64,000 nucleotides of DNA from Sabulibacter ruber (GCF_017355955.1 NZ_JAFFID010000005.1:372001-436000), one strand, 5' to 3'. Shown: positions 1 to 9,021, counted from the stretch's first letter. Translations and numbers: made by a program. Notes: generated by a model not told the origin, from the sequence alone.

Positions 1-1
1 T

Positions 2-823
2 ACACTGGCTTTCCCGGTGAAGGGCAAAGACAGCCGCGCAGTGCAAAGTTTCTGGGGAGCTGACCGAGATGCCGGCGCCCGGAAACACGAAGGCATTGAC
101 ATCTTTGCCCCACGTAATACGCCGGTGGTAGCCTCGGTGGAAGGAACTGTGACCAGGGTGAACACCACGCCCATTGGAGGGAAAGTGGTTTGGCTAACTG
201 ATATGAAACGCAGGCAAAGCCTGTACTATGCGCACCTGGATAGCCAATTGGTACAGCCGGGGCAGCGGGTTTCCATTGGAGACACGCTTGGGTTGCTAGG
301 AAACACCGGCAACGCCATTTCTACCCCGCCGCACCTGCATTTCGGGATTTACCGGTTTGGAGAAGGCGCGGTTGATCCGTTCCCGTATGTGCATAAAGAC
401 CGTACAACTCCTGCTTCTTTGAAAGTGGACGAGAAAAAGTTTGGAGACTGGGCCCGGATTGCCAAGTCCAATGCTGCCCTTAGGGTAGCCCCCACTTCAA
501 AGGCTGCTACTTTGCGCACGCTTTCTCAGCACGCCCCGCTACAGATCTTGGCGGGTTCTTCTTCCTGGTACCGCGTAATGCTCCCAGACGGGCAACAAGG
601 CTATTTAGCGGCTTCTTTGGTAGAAACCCTGGAGAAACCGATCAGAGCCGTACGCTTACGCCAGCAGGCTCCTTTACTGGATGCTTCTACCCCGGAGGCG
701 GCTACTCAAAAAAATCTGCAGCCAGATTCAACGGTTAGAGTGCTGGCCAAGCAGGATACTTTCCTGCTGGTGAAAGATTCTAACGGAACCACCGGCTGGA
801 TTTCGGCCGATATGGCACAGTAA
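2..823 (+). CDS. M23 family metallopeptidase with two SH3-like domains (5' partial)
   Basis: Zinc endopeptidase of the LytM/M23 family, expected to cut peptidoglycan cross-bridges in the periplasm. The reading frame is open to the window edge, so the N-terminus and any signal peptide lie upstream; the in-frame GTG at 17 falls inside the conserved domain. Visible M23 signature: His and Asp of KHEGID (about residues 29 and 33 of the visible part), the AHLD segment near 77, and the HLH motif near 111-113. The last ~130 residues look like two SH3b-type wall-binding domains, each with a WYRV or GWIS-like strand. Family assignment is firm; the substrate is inferred. Confidence 0.9.
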   Translation, partial: TLAFPVKGKDSRAVQSFWGADRDAGARKHEGIDIFAPRNTPVVASVEGTVTRVNTTPIGGKVVWLTDMKRRQSLYYAHLDSQLVQPGQRVSIGDTLGLLGNTGNAISTPPHLHFGIYRFGEGAVDPFPYVHKDRTTPASLKVDEKKFGDWARIAKSNAALRVAPTSKAATLRTLSQHAPLQILAGSSSWYRVMLPDGQQGYLAASLVETLEKPIRAVRLRQQAPLLDASTPEAATQKNLQPDSTVRVLAKQDTFLLVKDSNGTTGWISADMAQ

Positions 824-977
824 ACCTTCCTGATTTATCTTGTTTTTCCATCGGTCCAAGGGGGAACATTCCCCCTTGGTTGCCGTACCTTCCCAAAATG
901 AACTACTGGCAAAAAGTAGTCTTTTCTATTCCTCTTTTTACGTTTTAGAAGTAGTATGTAGACCTAAACTTCCTGCT

Positions 978-1388
978 ATGGCCAATATCTGGGCAGTAAA
1001 CAGCGCTCACTCCTACATTTCTGTGGAATATGTAGCCGAACATGATTGGTTCTATGTGAAGTGGTCTGGGCACATTAACCCCGATGATGTGGTCAAAGCC
1101 GCCAATACCTACCTGAAGCTGCAGGAAGAGAAACGCTGCGCTAAATTACTGAACGATAAAAGCGAAGTAACCGGCGACTGGCAGGAGGCCAATGACTGGC
1201 TGCAGTATGACTGGATGCCCCAGGTGAGCGAAGCCGGCCTGAAGTACTTTGCCATGGTACTCTCCCGCGATCTGCATGATCTGGCTCCCGCCCAGGATCT
1301 GCAGCAAAGGCTAGCTCCCATCTGTACCGTAGAACTCTTCCGGGACCTTGCCTCCGCTGAACAGTGGCTGGATGCCCAGCCTGAATAA
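978..1388 (+). CDS. STAS/SEC14-like domain protein
   Basis: Cytosolic protein of 136 residues resembling the small STAS/SEC14-like proteins common in Bacteroidota: a beta strand pair (VEYVAEHDWFYVKWSG), helices, a KLLND strand and a second alpha/beta half. No catalytic motif was recognised. The ATG at 978 is preferred to the TTG at 840 because the upstream part (rich in Phe, Tyr and Ser) looks non-coding. It follows the M23 gene by 154 bp and converges on the next gene with only 7 bp between the stops. Function unknown. Confidence 0.7.
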   Translation: MANIWAVNSAHSYISVEYVAEHDWFYVKWSGHINPDDVVKAANTYLKLQEEKRCAKLLNDKSEVTGDWQEANDWLQYDWMPQVSEAGLKYFAMVLSRDLHDLAPAQDLQQRLAPICTVELFRDLASAEQWLDAQPE

Positions 1389-1395
1389 CCCAGGT

Positions 1396-2064
1396 CTATT
1401 TTACGCCCTTATACAAATCTTTGGCGTCTTTTCCGGTTTCCAGGGCCAGGTACTCTGCCTGCAGGGCTTTTATCTTAAGCTTGTCTTTGGCCGGAATCTG
1501 GTCTTCTACCTGGTCTTTCTTCTTGTTTAACTGAGAGTAAATCTCGTCTACGTAATCCCAGTCAGAAGCCGTCCAGGAATCGCGGCGCATGCGCACGTTC
1601 TGCACAAACTGGGTATATACGTCCCGCATCTGCTCCGCCGTGAGATGCGCTGCCAGGGCATTCGCAGAGCCTAGTAATTCCTGGTTGAACCGCTTGAGCG
1701 TATCCTGACTTAAGGGCGTGCTGGTGCGTTTCTGGTTGTTGGCCTCCCAGGTCTCGTATTTCCGTCTCAGTTCTTTGTATTCCTCTTTAGACTCCGCCGA
1801 AAGGCTGTCAAGCCGGGTGTCTAGTTTGGCGGTTTTCTGCTTGAACTCTTCTTTGATATCTGACCACTTGGCGTTAGCCGTGTCGCCGTCTGCTTTGCTG
1901 GTCTTTCCCTCAATCCAGTCCCTGAACTCCGCTAAATCTTCTTCTGCCCGGGTCTTAGGCTGGTTGTTAACCTCTGTGTTGGCAGGGGAGGTGCGATCAC
2001 AGGCGCTGCCGCCTGCTAAAGCAATCAGAAATGCCAATATGCCGATGTATCTGGTGGTTCTCAT
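1396..2064 (-). CDS. Coiled-coil lipoprotein, paralogue of the protein at 9288
   Basis: Predicted lipoprotein of 222 residues: an N-terminal hydrophobic segment followed by a GSAC lipobox (Cys ~22), then a charged, mostly helical body. Two stretches match the protein at 9288-9953 closely: the start of the mature part (EEDLAEFRDWI versus EQDLRNFKEWV) and the C-terminal core (SWTASDWDY versus NWTARDWDY, preceded by QNVRMRRD versus QNVRTKRH). Probably a Bacteroidota DUF family of cell-envelope helical proteins; no enzyme motif. Unlike its paralogue it is lipidated. ATG start at 2064. Confidence 0.8.
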   Translation of the reverse strand: MRTTRYIGILAFLIALAGGSACDRTSPANTEVNNQPKTRAEEDLAEFRDWIEGKTSKADGDTANAKWSDIKEEFKQKTAKLDTRLDSLSAESKEEYKELRRKYETWEANNQKRTSTPLSQDTLKRFNQELLGSANALAAHLTAEQMRDVYTQFVQNVRMRRDSWTASDWDYVDEIYSQLNKKKDQVEDQIPAKDKLKIKALQAEYLALETGKDAKDLYKGVK

Positions 2065-2208
2065 ATAGATATCTCTTTTTCTCTATGTATACGGGAATCT
2101 TAGGACCTGGATAATTATATCTCCGTACTTTCCGCAGAAAGAAGGTGGCCGTAATGCAAATACTAGAAGTACGCACCTTTGCGGAAACCAAAATCTGCCC
2201 TAAACAAA

Positions 2209-2256
2209 AAGAGCGTTTTCAGGCCCTTTTTGAGGAAGTAGCCTAAAAACGCTCTT
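2209..2256 (-). terminator. Hairpin terminator of the kinase gene; intergenic-hairpin family member
   Basis: Arms 2209-2224 and 2241-2256 pair over 16 bp with one mismatch (AAGAGCGTTTT/AAAACGCTCTT outer part, GGC/GCC inner part). On the minus strand it lies 22 nt after the kinase stop and is followed by TTTTTG, as in a rho-independent terminator. It belongs to the dispersed hairpin family described in the findings. Confidence 0.75.
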
Positions 2257-2278
2257 CAATTAATTCTTGCTTTCTGGT

Positions 2279-2893
2279 CTAAAACAGACCGAACAGCTCA
2301 ATGTTGATGCGGTCAATGATGGTTCCCAGATCTTCTGGGTTCTGCACGAAGTCCATCTGGTTGACGTCTACCACCAATAGTTTTCCGTGCTTGTAACCGG
2401 CTATCCATTGGTCATAGTGCTCGTTGAGGTTCTTCAGGTACGCCAGGGAGATGTTGTCTTCGTAGTCGCGGCCGCGTTTCTGAATCTGGCCAATAAGTTT
2501 CGGTAGATCGGCTTTGAGGTAGACCAGCAGATCAGGGGCTTTCACCATCCTGGTCATGGAGGTGAACAGGTTGAAGTAGTTCTGGTAATCGCGGTCGCTC
2601 ATCATGCCAGACTGGTGCAGGTTTTTGGCAAAAATGTACGCGTCTTCGTAAATAGTGCGGTCCTGCACTACGCCGTTTGTACGTTCATTGATCTGCAGCA
2701 CCTGGTTAAAGCGGCTGTTCAGGAAGAAGACCTGTAAGTGGAATGCCCAACGGGGCATGTCTTCGTAGAAATCTTTTAAGTAAGGGTTATCGTCAACGGC
2801 TTCCAGGAAAACCTCCCACTTGTAATGCTGGGCCAGTTTAGTGGCTAAGGTGGTTTTTCCGGCGCCAATGTTGCCTACAATTGCAATATGCAT
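2279..2893 (-). CDS. Deoxynucleoside kinase
   Basis: Phosphorylates deoxynucleosides (dA/dC/dG type) with ATP in nucleotide salvage. 204 residues, the normal length for the bacterial dNK family. Residues 7-15 form the P-loop (GNIGAGKTT); VQDRTIYED near residue 80 is the family's DRS-like motif; RGRDYE near 140 corresponds to the lid arginines. Cytosolic. It is a single gene with a TAnnTTTG box 33 bp upstream and a hairpin terminator behind. Substrate preference cannot be read from sequence. Confidence 0.92.
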   Translation of the reverse strand: MHIAIVGNIGAGKTTLATKLAQHYKWEVFLEAVDDNPYLKDFYEDMPRWAFHLQVFFLNSRFNQVLQINERTNGVVQDRTIYEDAYIFAKNLHQSGMMSDRDYQNYFNLFTSMTRMVKAPDLLVYLKADLPKLIGQIQKRGRDYEDNISLAYLKNLNEHYDQWIAGYKHGKLLVVDVNQMDFVQNPEDLGTIIDRINIELFGLF

Positions 2894-2925
2894 GTGCTCT
2901 ATCTGCTGGTGTTAAATGCGGACGG

Positions 2926-2933
2926 CAAAAGTA
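2926..2933 (-). promoter_or_regulatory. Predicted -7 box of the kinase promoter
   Basis: TACTTTTG on the minus strand matches the Bacteroidota -7 consensus TAnnTTTG, 32 bp upstream of the kinase ATG. No clear -33 TTTG was found at the usual distance. Confidence 0.5.
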
Positions 2934-3006
2934 CGGCTTTCAGCGCAGATTTTTCTAGCCCATCCTTCATCTAAAAGGCAAAAAAGCAGTGGTTTTGCTA
3001 ACAGGC

Positions 3007-4032
3007 TCAGGCAATTTTTTCCTGTACCCACTCCACCACGTTCATGAGGGAGATCCTGATTTTGGTCAGAAGCAGGTCCTTTTCCTGTAGGTTGCCCTTT
3101 TTCCAAGCTTTCAGTTCACGCTTCAGTTGCTTGTTTTCGGTTTTGGTACGCGGGGTGGAGAGCAGCTTATCCAGGTCAGGTTTGCCGCCGTCTACCCAGC
3201 AGGTGTACCAGAAAGAAGCGGTCCGCTCGGCGGCGGCTCTCATGCGGTCCTGCACCATGGTGCCCAGGGCTTGGTGGTAGGCGCTGGCGAAAGCATCGGT
3301 ATAGTTTTTACGGGTACGGCCGTTGCGTTCTGTAATGGTGAACTTGGTAGCGTCTGTAAAGTTCTGGCTGGCTTGTTTTTCAAAGGACAATACCTGGGGC
3401 ACCAGTTTGTGCGACTCCCGCACTACTTGCCAGATCTCGTGCTCTGGGTTGCTCAGGTACTGCGCTTTGGCATGCTTGAGGTTGTAAGTGGCCAGGTGTT
3501 GTTCTGGTAGCTTGGATTCCCACAAGCTGTGCAAGCCGTGCTGGCCGGTGAGTTGCCCGTCATGGTTCAGGCTGGTGTGCAGGGGAACGTGCGCGTCCTG
3601 AATGTAGTGGGCCAGGTCAGCGGAGTAGTAGAGAATGCTATCGGTGTCTTTCCGATAGAAGGCTTGCGTTAAGAGACCTTTGATCCTCACCACTTCCCAA
3701 GGCACAATGCCGTATTTGTTTAAGCTGTCTTTGCTGTATTTGGCCGCGGCGGCAGACCAGGCCTCGGGCATTTCCTGCAATACATTGGATCCGAAGGCCT
3801 CCAGGTCTATGTAGTGCTTATGGGCTTCCTCCGGGTCTGAGTTTCGGCGCTCATCTGGCCGCACGGCAGTTTCCACCAAAGTAGCCATGTGCCGGTGGTA
3901 GAAAGCCTGCATGGCTTTGGGGAGCGCGTAAATGGCCAGTTGCTGAATAACTTTGTGGCCGAAGAAGCCCCAGCTATATCCTAAAACAGAACAACTTAAA
4001 ACTAAAGCTAAGACTAATAGAACTTTACGCAT
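3007..4032 (-). CDS. Zinc-dependent phospholipase C / S1-P1 nuclease-like protein
   Basis: Secreted protein of 341 residues with a signal peptide ending near YSWGFFGH; in this fold the mature N-terminal Trp and the following His bind zinc. Further ligand motifs are HYIDLE, HYIQDAHVPLH and NHDG...HGLHSLWE, the pattern shared by PLC and S1/P1 nucleases. It is likely a hydrolase of phosphate esters in the periplasm or outside the cell; sequence alone does not separate lipase from nuclease. The ATG start gives a good signal peptide (MRKVLLVLALVLSCSVLG). The closest gene on the same strand is 110 bp further on. Confidence 0.82.
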   Translation of the reverse strand: MRKVLLVLALVLSCSVLGYSWGFFGHKVIQQLAIYALPKAMQAFYHRHMATLVETAVRPDERRNSDPEEAHKHYIDLEAFGSNVLQEMPEAWSAAAAKYSKDSLNKYGIVPWEVVRIKGLLTQAFYRKDTDSILYYSADLAHYIQDAHVPLHTSLNHDGQLTGQHGLHSLWESKLPEQHLATYNLKHAKAQYLSNPEHEIWQVVRESHKLVPQVLSFEKQASQNFTDATKFTITERNGRTRKNYTDAFASAYHQALGTMVQDRMRAAAERTASFWYTCWVDGGKPDLDKLLSTPRTKTENKQLKRELKAWKKGNLQEKDLLLTKIRISLMNVVEWVQEKIA

Positions 4033-4127
4033 TGCCTCTAATGGTGTAATTCTTAAATATTACAATTATTATTGAAATATTGATACGCGTACTTCCTCTT
4101 GTTCTAGGTAACCAACAGCCCGGGTTT

Positions 4128-4640
4128 TTACAGATTCAGATGCATAATGTAGTCATTCAAGGTGAATCTGCCAAAAGGAATGTCTACAATCTGTGAAATC
4201 TTGAACCCGTTCTTTGAATAGAAGTGCTGGGCCGGATTCTCCCGGTGCACGTTTAATTCCAATTTAATTCCGCCTTGGCTTTTAACTCGTTCTTTCACTT
4301 CTTCCAGAAGTTGTTTGCCAAAGCCTTTTCCTTGAAAATCAGGGTGTATGTAAATTTTGTTGAGCTTGAAAAGCTGCTGTTCTGCATCAAGGAGAGAGAA
4401 AGCCGCGAAGGCTGCAGGGGTTCCGTTGTCCTGAAGCAGGAGAAAGGTTTGCCCTTCATCCATTTGTTTTTGCAGAGAGTCTATAGAGTAGATTTCCTCC
4501 AGCATGAACTCAATCTGTTCCCGGGATAAAATGCTTTGGTAGGTGGGGTACCAGGTGGCATGAGCAAGTTGCCGGATAAGAGCTGCATCAGTAGTAGGCC
4601 GAACCACGATAGATTCGGTGGAAAAGGAAGAAGTATTCAT
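4128..4640 (-). CDS. GNAT family N-acetyltransferase
   Basis: Transfers an acetyl group from acetyl-CoA to an amine; substrate unknown. 170 residues. Motif A is visible as IYIHPDFQGKGFGKQLLEEV (about residues 95-114), which binds the CoA pyrophosphate, followed by LELNVHRENPAQHFYSKNGF, the typical motif B region. Cytosolic. A possible -7 box (TATTTTTG, minus strand, 4765-4772) lies 125 bp upstream. Family assignment is firm. Confidence 0.9.
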   Translation of the reverse strand: MNTSSFSTESIVVRPTTDAALIRQLAHATWYPTYQSILSREQIEFMLEEIYSIDSLQKQMDEGQTFLLLQDNGTPAAFAAFSLLDAEQQLFKLNKIYIHPDFQGKGFGKQLLEEVKERVKSQGGIKLELNVHRENPAQHFYSKNGFKISQIVDIPFGRFTLNDYIMHLNL

Positions 4641-4934
4641 TACCTGTATTAATAGGTTTGTAAGTAAGACCCACCTGGCAGGACTGAGGCTAAACTGATG
4701 AAAAGTATCTAAGCCACAATCTCTTACAAGCGGGCGTAATCTTTCTGCCTGCGTAGAGCTATGACAAAAATAGAGAGGAAAACCCCTAGGTGAGCTGAAA
4801 AACTTTGCCCGCCATGAGTTTTCTGTGAAGATTCTTTATAAGGTCCTTTTCCATCTTAATTTCAGGCTACTCTTCCGGGTATCGGCAAACAGAGCTGTTT
4901 ACAGGCTCTATTCTTCAGAAAAGGAGGAAAATGA
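4641..4934. other. Intergenic stretch without a gene
   Basis: Between the GNAT start and the hairpin behind the beta-barrel gene. It contains the candidate TATTTTTG box at 4765-4772 (minus strand). The plus-strand reading frame from 4825 runs into the beta-barrel gene on the opposite strand and has no recognisable content, so it is not called. Confidence 0.5.
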
Positions 4935-4976
4935 AAAAGCTGCTTTCTGGCTCATTGAGGCCGGAAAACAGCTTTT
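4935..4976 (-). terminator. Hairpin terminator of the beta-barrel gene; intergenic-hairpin family member
   Basis: Arms 4935-4951 and 4960-4976 pair over 17 bp (AAAAGCTG...GGC with GCC...CAGCTTTT) with two G-T type mismatches; 8-nt loop. On the minus strand it is followed by TTTTTCATTTT, 22 nt after the stop of the beta-barrel gene. Confidence 0.7.
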
Positions 4977-4997
4977 GAAAAATCGGGAGGGAGTCGC

Positions 4998-5555
4998 TTA
5001 CCTGAACTTGTATCCCAGTGATAGCTGGAACACGTTGTTTGCGTGGCTTATGCCGCTGTCACTGTTATCTCTGGTATCTGAAAGCCCCAGGTTGTACCTG
5101 GCCGAAACCTGCCAGCTGGAGACATCATAGCCCAGGCCTAAGGCAATGGCACCATCGTACCGGTTCCGGTTCTCCGTAATATCACGCGAAACTTTTCCTT
5201 CTCTGCGATTAGCGGCCAGCAAAACCCCGAACTGCGGCCCTACCTGCGCGTGCAGTCCGCCGGAGATATAGCCTTTGAAAATCAGGGGTACGTTGAGGTA
5301 ATGGTAGGTATACACAAAGTCATCTGTTTCCACACCCTGCTGTGAGTACAGGACTTCGGGCTGTAACGCAAAGCTCCGGGAGATAGGAGTGGAGGCGAAA
5401 CCACCCACATGAACCCCCAAACGAGGGTGTAACTCGGTATTTGGTATTCTGACGGAGGAGACGTTCAAACCTCCTTTAATTCCCAACCTGGTTTGAGCCT
5501 CGGCCCCAAATGCACCCAATACCAACAGGGCTCCTGCCAACAACAACTTCTTCAT
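4998..5555 (-). CDS. Outer-membrane beta-barrel protein
   Basis: Porin-like protein of 185 residues. Signal peptide MKKLLLAGALLVLGAFGAEAQ, then RLGIKGGLNVS, the usual first strand of the OMP_b-brl_2 family. Alternating strands such as FALQPEVLYSQQG, YHYLNVPLIFKG and GLHAQVGPQFGVLLA follow, and it ends in LSLGYKFR, a C-terminal beta signal with an aromatic residue near the end. Probably eight strands; ligand unknown. Confidence 0.88.
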   Translation of the reverse strand: MKKLLLAGALLVLGAFGAEAQTRLGIKGGLNVSSVRIPNTELHPRLGVHVGGFASTPISRSFALQPEVLYSQQGVETDDFVYTYHYLNVPLIFKGYISGGLHAQVGPQFGVLLAANRREGKVSRDITENRNRYDGAIALGLGYDVSSWQVSARYNLGLSDTRDNSDSGISHANNVFQLSLGYKFR

Positions 5556-5854
5556 AAAATTAAAATTCTGGTATCAGTGGTACGGCTAAAAGCCGGTGAA
5601 AGATGCTTTTTCAAAAAGTTTTCCCTAAGCAACTGAAACCCTGTAAAAAGTATCCCGTTAAAGAAGCTGTATATGTTGGTTAAGTAGTGAAAAGCGAATT
5701 GATGAAGTAAAAATTGAGCGTTAAAACTGACGTTGAATCTTAAATAAGAGAAGCCGAATTGGTTTAGTTTTTTAAGGGATACGATAGTAGCTTGGTTACA
5801 CTTTGACAATAGTCACATCAGAAGTAGCATAAACGTTATTTAACCAATATTTTG

Positions 5855-5883
5855 AAAAGCCTTCCCAGACGGGGAAGGCTTTT
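5855..5883. terminator. Bidirectional hairpin
   Basis: A perfect 12-bp stem (AAAAGCCTTCCC with GGGAAGGCTTTT) around a 5-nt loop, with T-rich sequence on both sides. It lies 117 bp behind the permease stop, after a first terminator, and probably insulates the beta-barrel gene downstream. Confidence 0.7.
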
Positions 5884-5932
5884 TGCTTTTACAGGCTATC
5901 TGTTTTCGCTTCCTTTTGCCCAAAGAAGGCCG

Positions 5933-5975
5933 AAAAAAAAACACCGCTGCCTCCCTGCAAAGGAAACAGCGGTGT
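5933..5975 (-). terminator. Rho-independent terminator of the permease gene
   Basis: ACACCGCTG (5941-5949) pairs with CAGCGGTGT (5967-5975). On the minus strand the hairpin is followed by eight or more T, starting 25 nt after the permease stop. Confidence 0.8.
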
Positions 5976-5999
5976 CTTCTGATCTGGTAAAAAGGTTTC

Positions 6000-7493
6000 T
6001 TATTCCTCAATCTTCCGGAAGCGGTTCCCGAAGAGGTAATACACAGGAATTCCCACGCCCACCAGAATCAGGCCGGGCCAAGAGTAATTGGGTTTGTAGA
6101 TCAACAGGATAACGCAGATAAACGTGGCCATGAGGATGTAGAGCGCGGGCAATACCGGGTATCCAATGGCTTTGTATGGCCTGGGAGCGTCTGGCATGGT
6201 GCGGCGCAGCACAAAAATGCCGGCAATAGTGAGAATATAAAAGAGCAACACGGCAAAGATCACGTAGTCCAGCAGGTCTGAGTACCGACCCGACAGACAA
6301 AGCAGGCTGGCCCACACGCACTGAATAGCCAAGGCCGCGCCCGGTACGCCATTCTTGTTCAGTTTGGCCATGTTTGGGAAAAACAAGCCGTCTTTGGCCA
6401 TGGCGTAATACACCCTCGGCGCCGAAAGAATGACCCCGTTATTGCAGCCAAACGTGGAAATCATGATCAAAATAGCGATGGCGATGGTAGCTGGTGCGCC
6501 GCCAATCACCTCGGCCACGGCGGTGCCCACGCGGTCATTGCTGGCAAACTGCAGGCCTCGGGTTAGTGCATCGGTGCCGGTTGGGTCACCCTGTAACGGC
6601 AGAATGGTGAGGTACACCACGTTGATCAGTACGTACAGAATGGTCACAATTCCCGTCCCGATGGCCATGCTGAGCACGATGGTGCGTTTGGGGTTCACAA
6701 TCTCATCGCCGGAGAACCCGATGTTGTTCCAGGCATCGGAAGAAAACAACGACCCGATCATGGCCGTGCCAATACCCACCATCAAGGCCCAACCCGACAA
6801 GGTGGTGCGCGTGATGGCTCCGGTTTCTTTGTCCAACACCACCGATTGGGCATCCCACAGGTTAGAGAAGTTCAGGTCAATCACCTCAGGGTTAGTACCC
6901 AGCAACAGACCAAAGCCCAACAGCGCAAACAGCGCGATAAGCTTGGTGCTCCCGAAGATGTTCTGGATAATAGTTCCGTTCTTTACGCCTTGCTGGTTCA
7001 CCAGCGTGAGCAGCACAATGGAGGCAATGGCCAGCAACTGCACCGAGGTAAATATGAGGTGAATAGGGGTTTCATTTATATAGATGTAACCCAAATCAAT
7101 CAGCACGTTGTCTTCTGAGAACCACGGCACCAGCACGCCGGTAAAACGCGCAAACGCCACGCCCACAGCCGCAATGGTGCCGCTCTGGATCACCAGGAAA
7201 AGGGTCCAGCCGTAGAGGAACGCCACCAGTGGGCCATAGGACTCCCGCAGATACACGTACTGGCCGCCCGCGCGCGGCATGAGGCTTGTGAGTTCGCCGT
7301 AACTCAGGGCCCCGGCCAGGGTCATCAGACCCGTGAGCGCCCATACCAGCAGCAGGTAACCCGCGCTGCCCACAGACCGCCCAATATCGGCGGAGACAAT
7401 AAAAATACCGGAACCAATCATGGAACCGGCCACCAGCATCACGGCATCAAATAACTTGATCTCGCGTTTGAATCCCGTAGAAGTTTGGGTCAT
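6000..7493 (-). CDS. APC family amino-acid permease
   Basis: Inner-membrane amino acid/polyamine/organocation transporter of 497 residues with about 12 hydrophobic segments. TM1 carries MLVAGSMIGSGIFIV, the broken-helix substrate site of the family; LTSLMPRAGGQYVYLRESYG follows TM2, and RVYYAMAKDGLFFP is the conserved loop after TM8. The transported amino acid is unknown. It is transcribed alone, with a strong terminator behind. ATG at 7493, followed directly by a short polar leader (TQTSTGFKREIKLFD). Confidence 0.93.
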   Translation of the reverse strand: MTQTSTGFKREIKLFDAVMLVAGSMIGSGIFIVSADIGRSVGSAGYLLLVWALTGLMTLAGALSYGELTSLMPRAGGQYVYLRESYGPLVAFLYGWTLFLVIQSGTIAAVGVAFARFTGVLVPWFSEDNVLIDLGYIYINETPIHLIFTSVQLLAIASIVLLTLVNQQGVKNGTIIQNIFGSTKLIALFALLGFGLLLGTNPEVIDLNFSNLWDAQSVVLDKETGAITRTTLSGWALMVGIGTAMIGSLFSSDAWNNIGFSGDEIVNPKRTIVLSMAIGTGIVTILYVLINVVYLTILPLQGDPTGTDALTRGLQFASNDRVGTAVAEVIGGAPATIAIAILIMISTFGCNNGVILSAPRVYYAMAKDGLFFPNMAKLNKNGVPGAALAIQCVWASLLCLSGRYSDLLDYVIFAVLLFYILTIAGIFVLRRTMPDAPRPYKAIGYPVLPALYILMATFICVILLIYKPNYSWPGLILVGVGIPVYYLFGNRFRKIEE

Positions 7494-7609
7494 AGAAGGA
7501 TGTAGCTATTGAAAAGAGGTTGAATTTGGAAAAATAGCCTGTAAAAAGAAAAGGCGAAGACATAGCCTCCGCACCTTTCAAGATTCTGGGTTGCTTTTCA
7601 GCCTGTACC

Positions 7610-7831
7610 TTAGACTTTGCGCGGTGGTAATTCAAACGCCACGGCATCGTGCTCAAAATGGCCTTTGTGAGAACCGTCGCAGAACGGCTTGTTTTTGGAA
7701 AGACCGCAACGGCAGAAAGAAACAACTTCTCTGCCTTGCAGGTTGTACTCGTTTCCTTGCGGATCAACTACGTAAAAATCGCCTTCTACCTTCAGAGAGC
7801 CGTTATTGTTGACAGTTATTTTGGTTTTCAT
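7610..7831 (-). CDS. CDGSH iron-sulfur domain protein
   Basis: Small 73-residue protein binding a 2Fe-2S cluster through three Cys and one His. The motif is FCRCGLSKNKPFCDGSHKG near residues 40-58. It is related to the mitoNEET family; a role in iron-sulfur or redox homeostasis is inferred. The ATG at 7831 is preferred over the in-frame start at 7933 because the extra residues are not conserved-looking and run through untranslated sequence. Cytosolic, no signal peptide. Confidence 0.88.
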   Translation of the reverse strand: MKTKITVNNNGSLKVEGDFYVVDPQGNEYNLQGREVVSFCRCGLSKNKPFCDGSHKGHFEHDAVAFELPPRKV

Positions 7832-7930
7832 GCTGTTTTTCAGAAATAAAGGGTAAAACGGTAAGTGAATCTGAGACACAGAACCCGGCCAATTCCTGGG
7901 TAAACCGGATTGACTGGTTTTGCCTCGTTT

Positions 7931-7938
7931 CAAAGATA
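7931..7938 (-). promoter_or_regulatory. Possible -7 box for the CDGSH gene
   Basis: TATCTTTG on the minus strand fits TAnnTTTG, 99 bp upstream of the CDGSH ATG. No good -33 element. The rest of 7832-8175, between divergent genes, shows no gene. Confidence 0.35.
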
Positions 7939-8175
7939 AAGCTTTTGCCTAAAGCGTAACATCAAATCAGAGGTTTCTGGGCGTAAACGGGCTATTTCAG
8001 AATCATTCTAAAGGAAGTTGGGGTACTGGGTGGGCAGCACGGCGGAACAGATTATAAGAGCAGAGTTTGCATGGCGTCCGTATTTTTCGCTGTTTTAACC
8101 CGTACAACAAGCCTTGCGTAAGTAAAACCGCAGGGTTTGATGAAGTAAATACCCTGTTTAACCTTTAAAAGCATT

Positions 8176-9021
8176 ATGAAAAACAGACTTTTTACCCAAG
8201 CCATGGCCGCTTGTGTGGCTGTAGGAGTATTAGGTTCCTGCGTATCTTCCAAAAAATATAAAGCCGCGTTAGCCGAGAACAGATCGTTGGTGGTGCTTCA
8301 GGACGAGCTTACCCGCCAGAAAGCCGAGCTGGAGAGCGAGCGAGCCCGCCTGCAGCAAGACAAAGAGCGCCTGAACCAGGAGAAAGCTGATCTGGCCGCC
8401 CAGAACGCTTCCACGGAGGCTTCCCTGAGAACCAACCTCACAAACAAAAGCCAGCAGGTAGACAAGCTGAGCGCCGACCTGAAAGCCCGCGAAGCCCGCC
8501 TGGCCGAGATGCAGCGCATTCTGGACGAGAAAGACCGCGCCGTAAACAACCTGCGCAAAACCGTGAGCAACGCCCTGCTGGGTTTCAAAGCCTCTGACCT
8601 GACCGTAGATGTGCGCAACGGCAAAGTGTACGTGTCTTTGTCAAACCAACTGCTGTTCAAGTCTGGCTCCACCAAAGTAGACGCCCAGGGGCAGGAGGCG
8701 CTTAAGAAACTGGCCAGCGTGTTGCAGAACCAGCAAGACGTAAACGTGCTGGTAGAAGGCCACACCGATGATGTTCCCGTAGCCAAAGGCACCGCCGGCA
8801 TGCAGGATAACTGGGACCTGAGTGTGCTGCGCGCCACTGAGATCACCCGCATCCTGACTGAATCCGGGGTTTCGCCGCAGCGGGTAACGCCATCGGGTCG
8901 TTCCAAGTACGTGCCTATTGACCCGGCTACCACCGCCGAGGCCCGTCAGAAAAACCGCCGCACGGAGATCATCCTCACGCCAAAACTAGACGAGCTCTTC
9001 CAGATTCTGGAGCAGAACTAA
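8176..9021 (+). CDS. OmpA family lipoprotein with coiled coil
   Basis: Outer-membrane lipoprotein of 281 residues that likely anchors the envelope to peptidoglycan. Signal peptide with lipobox LGSC (Cys ~22). Residues ~30-125 are a long heptad-rich coiled coil (LESERARLQQDKERLNQEK and on). The OmpA-like C-terminal domain spans about 150-270, with VEGHTDD, the NWDLSVLRA helix and GRSKYVPID followed by KNRRTEI, the residues that bind diaminopimelate. The arrangement resembles YiaD/MotB-type proteins. It has its own terminator at 9081. Confidence 0.92.
   Translation: MKNRLFTQAMAACVAVGVLGSCVSSKKYKAALAENRSLVVLQDELTRQKAELESERARLQQDKERLNQEKADLAAQNASTEASLRTNLTNKSQQVDKLSADLKAREARLAEMQRILDEKDRAVNNLRKTVSNALLGFKASDLTVDVRNGKVYVSLSNQLLFKSGSTKVDAQGQEALKKLASVLQNQQDVNVLVEGHTDDVPVAKGTAGMQDNWDLSVLRATEITRILTESGVSPQRVTPSGRSKYVPIDPATTAEARQKNRRTEIILTPKLDELFQILEQN

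Noticed and set aside
840..977. N-terminal extension of the STAS-like protein from a TTG
   Set aside because: Composition unlike the rest, and the ATG at 978 fits the domain start.
4825..5130. Plus-strand frame of 101 codons with a hydrophobic look
   Set aside because: Its second half lies opposite a clear beta-barrel gene and it runs through that gene's terminator hairpin; no family character.
5552..5809. Minus-strand frame upstream of the beta-barrel gene
   Set aside because: Phe/Leu/Asn-rich translation of AT-rich intergenic DNA, no motif.
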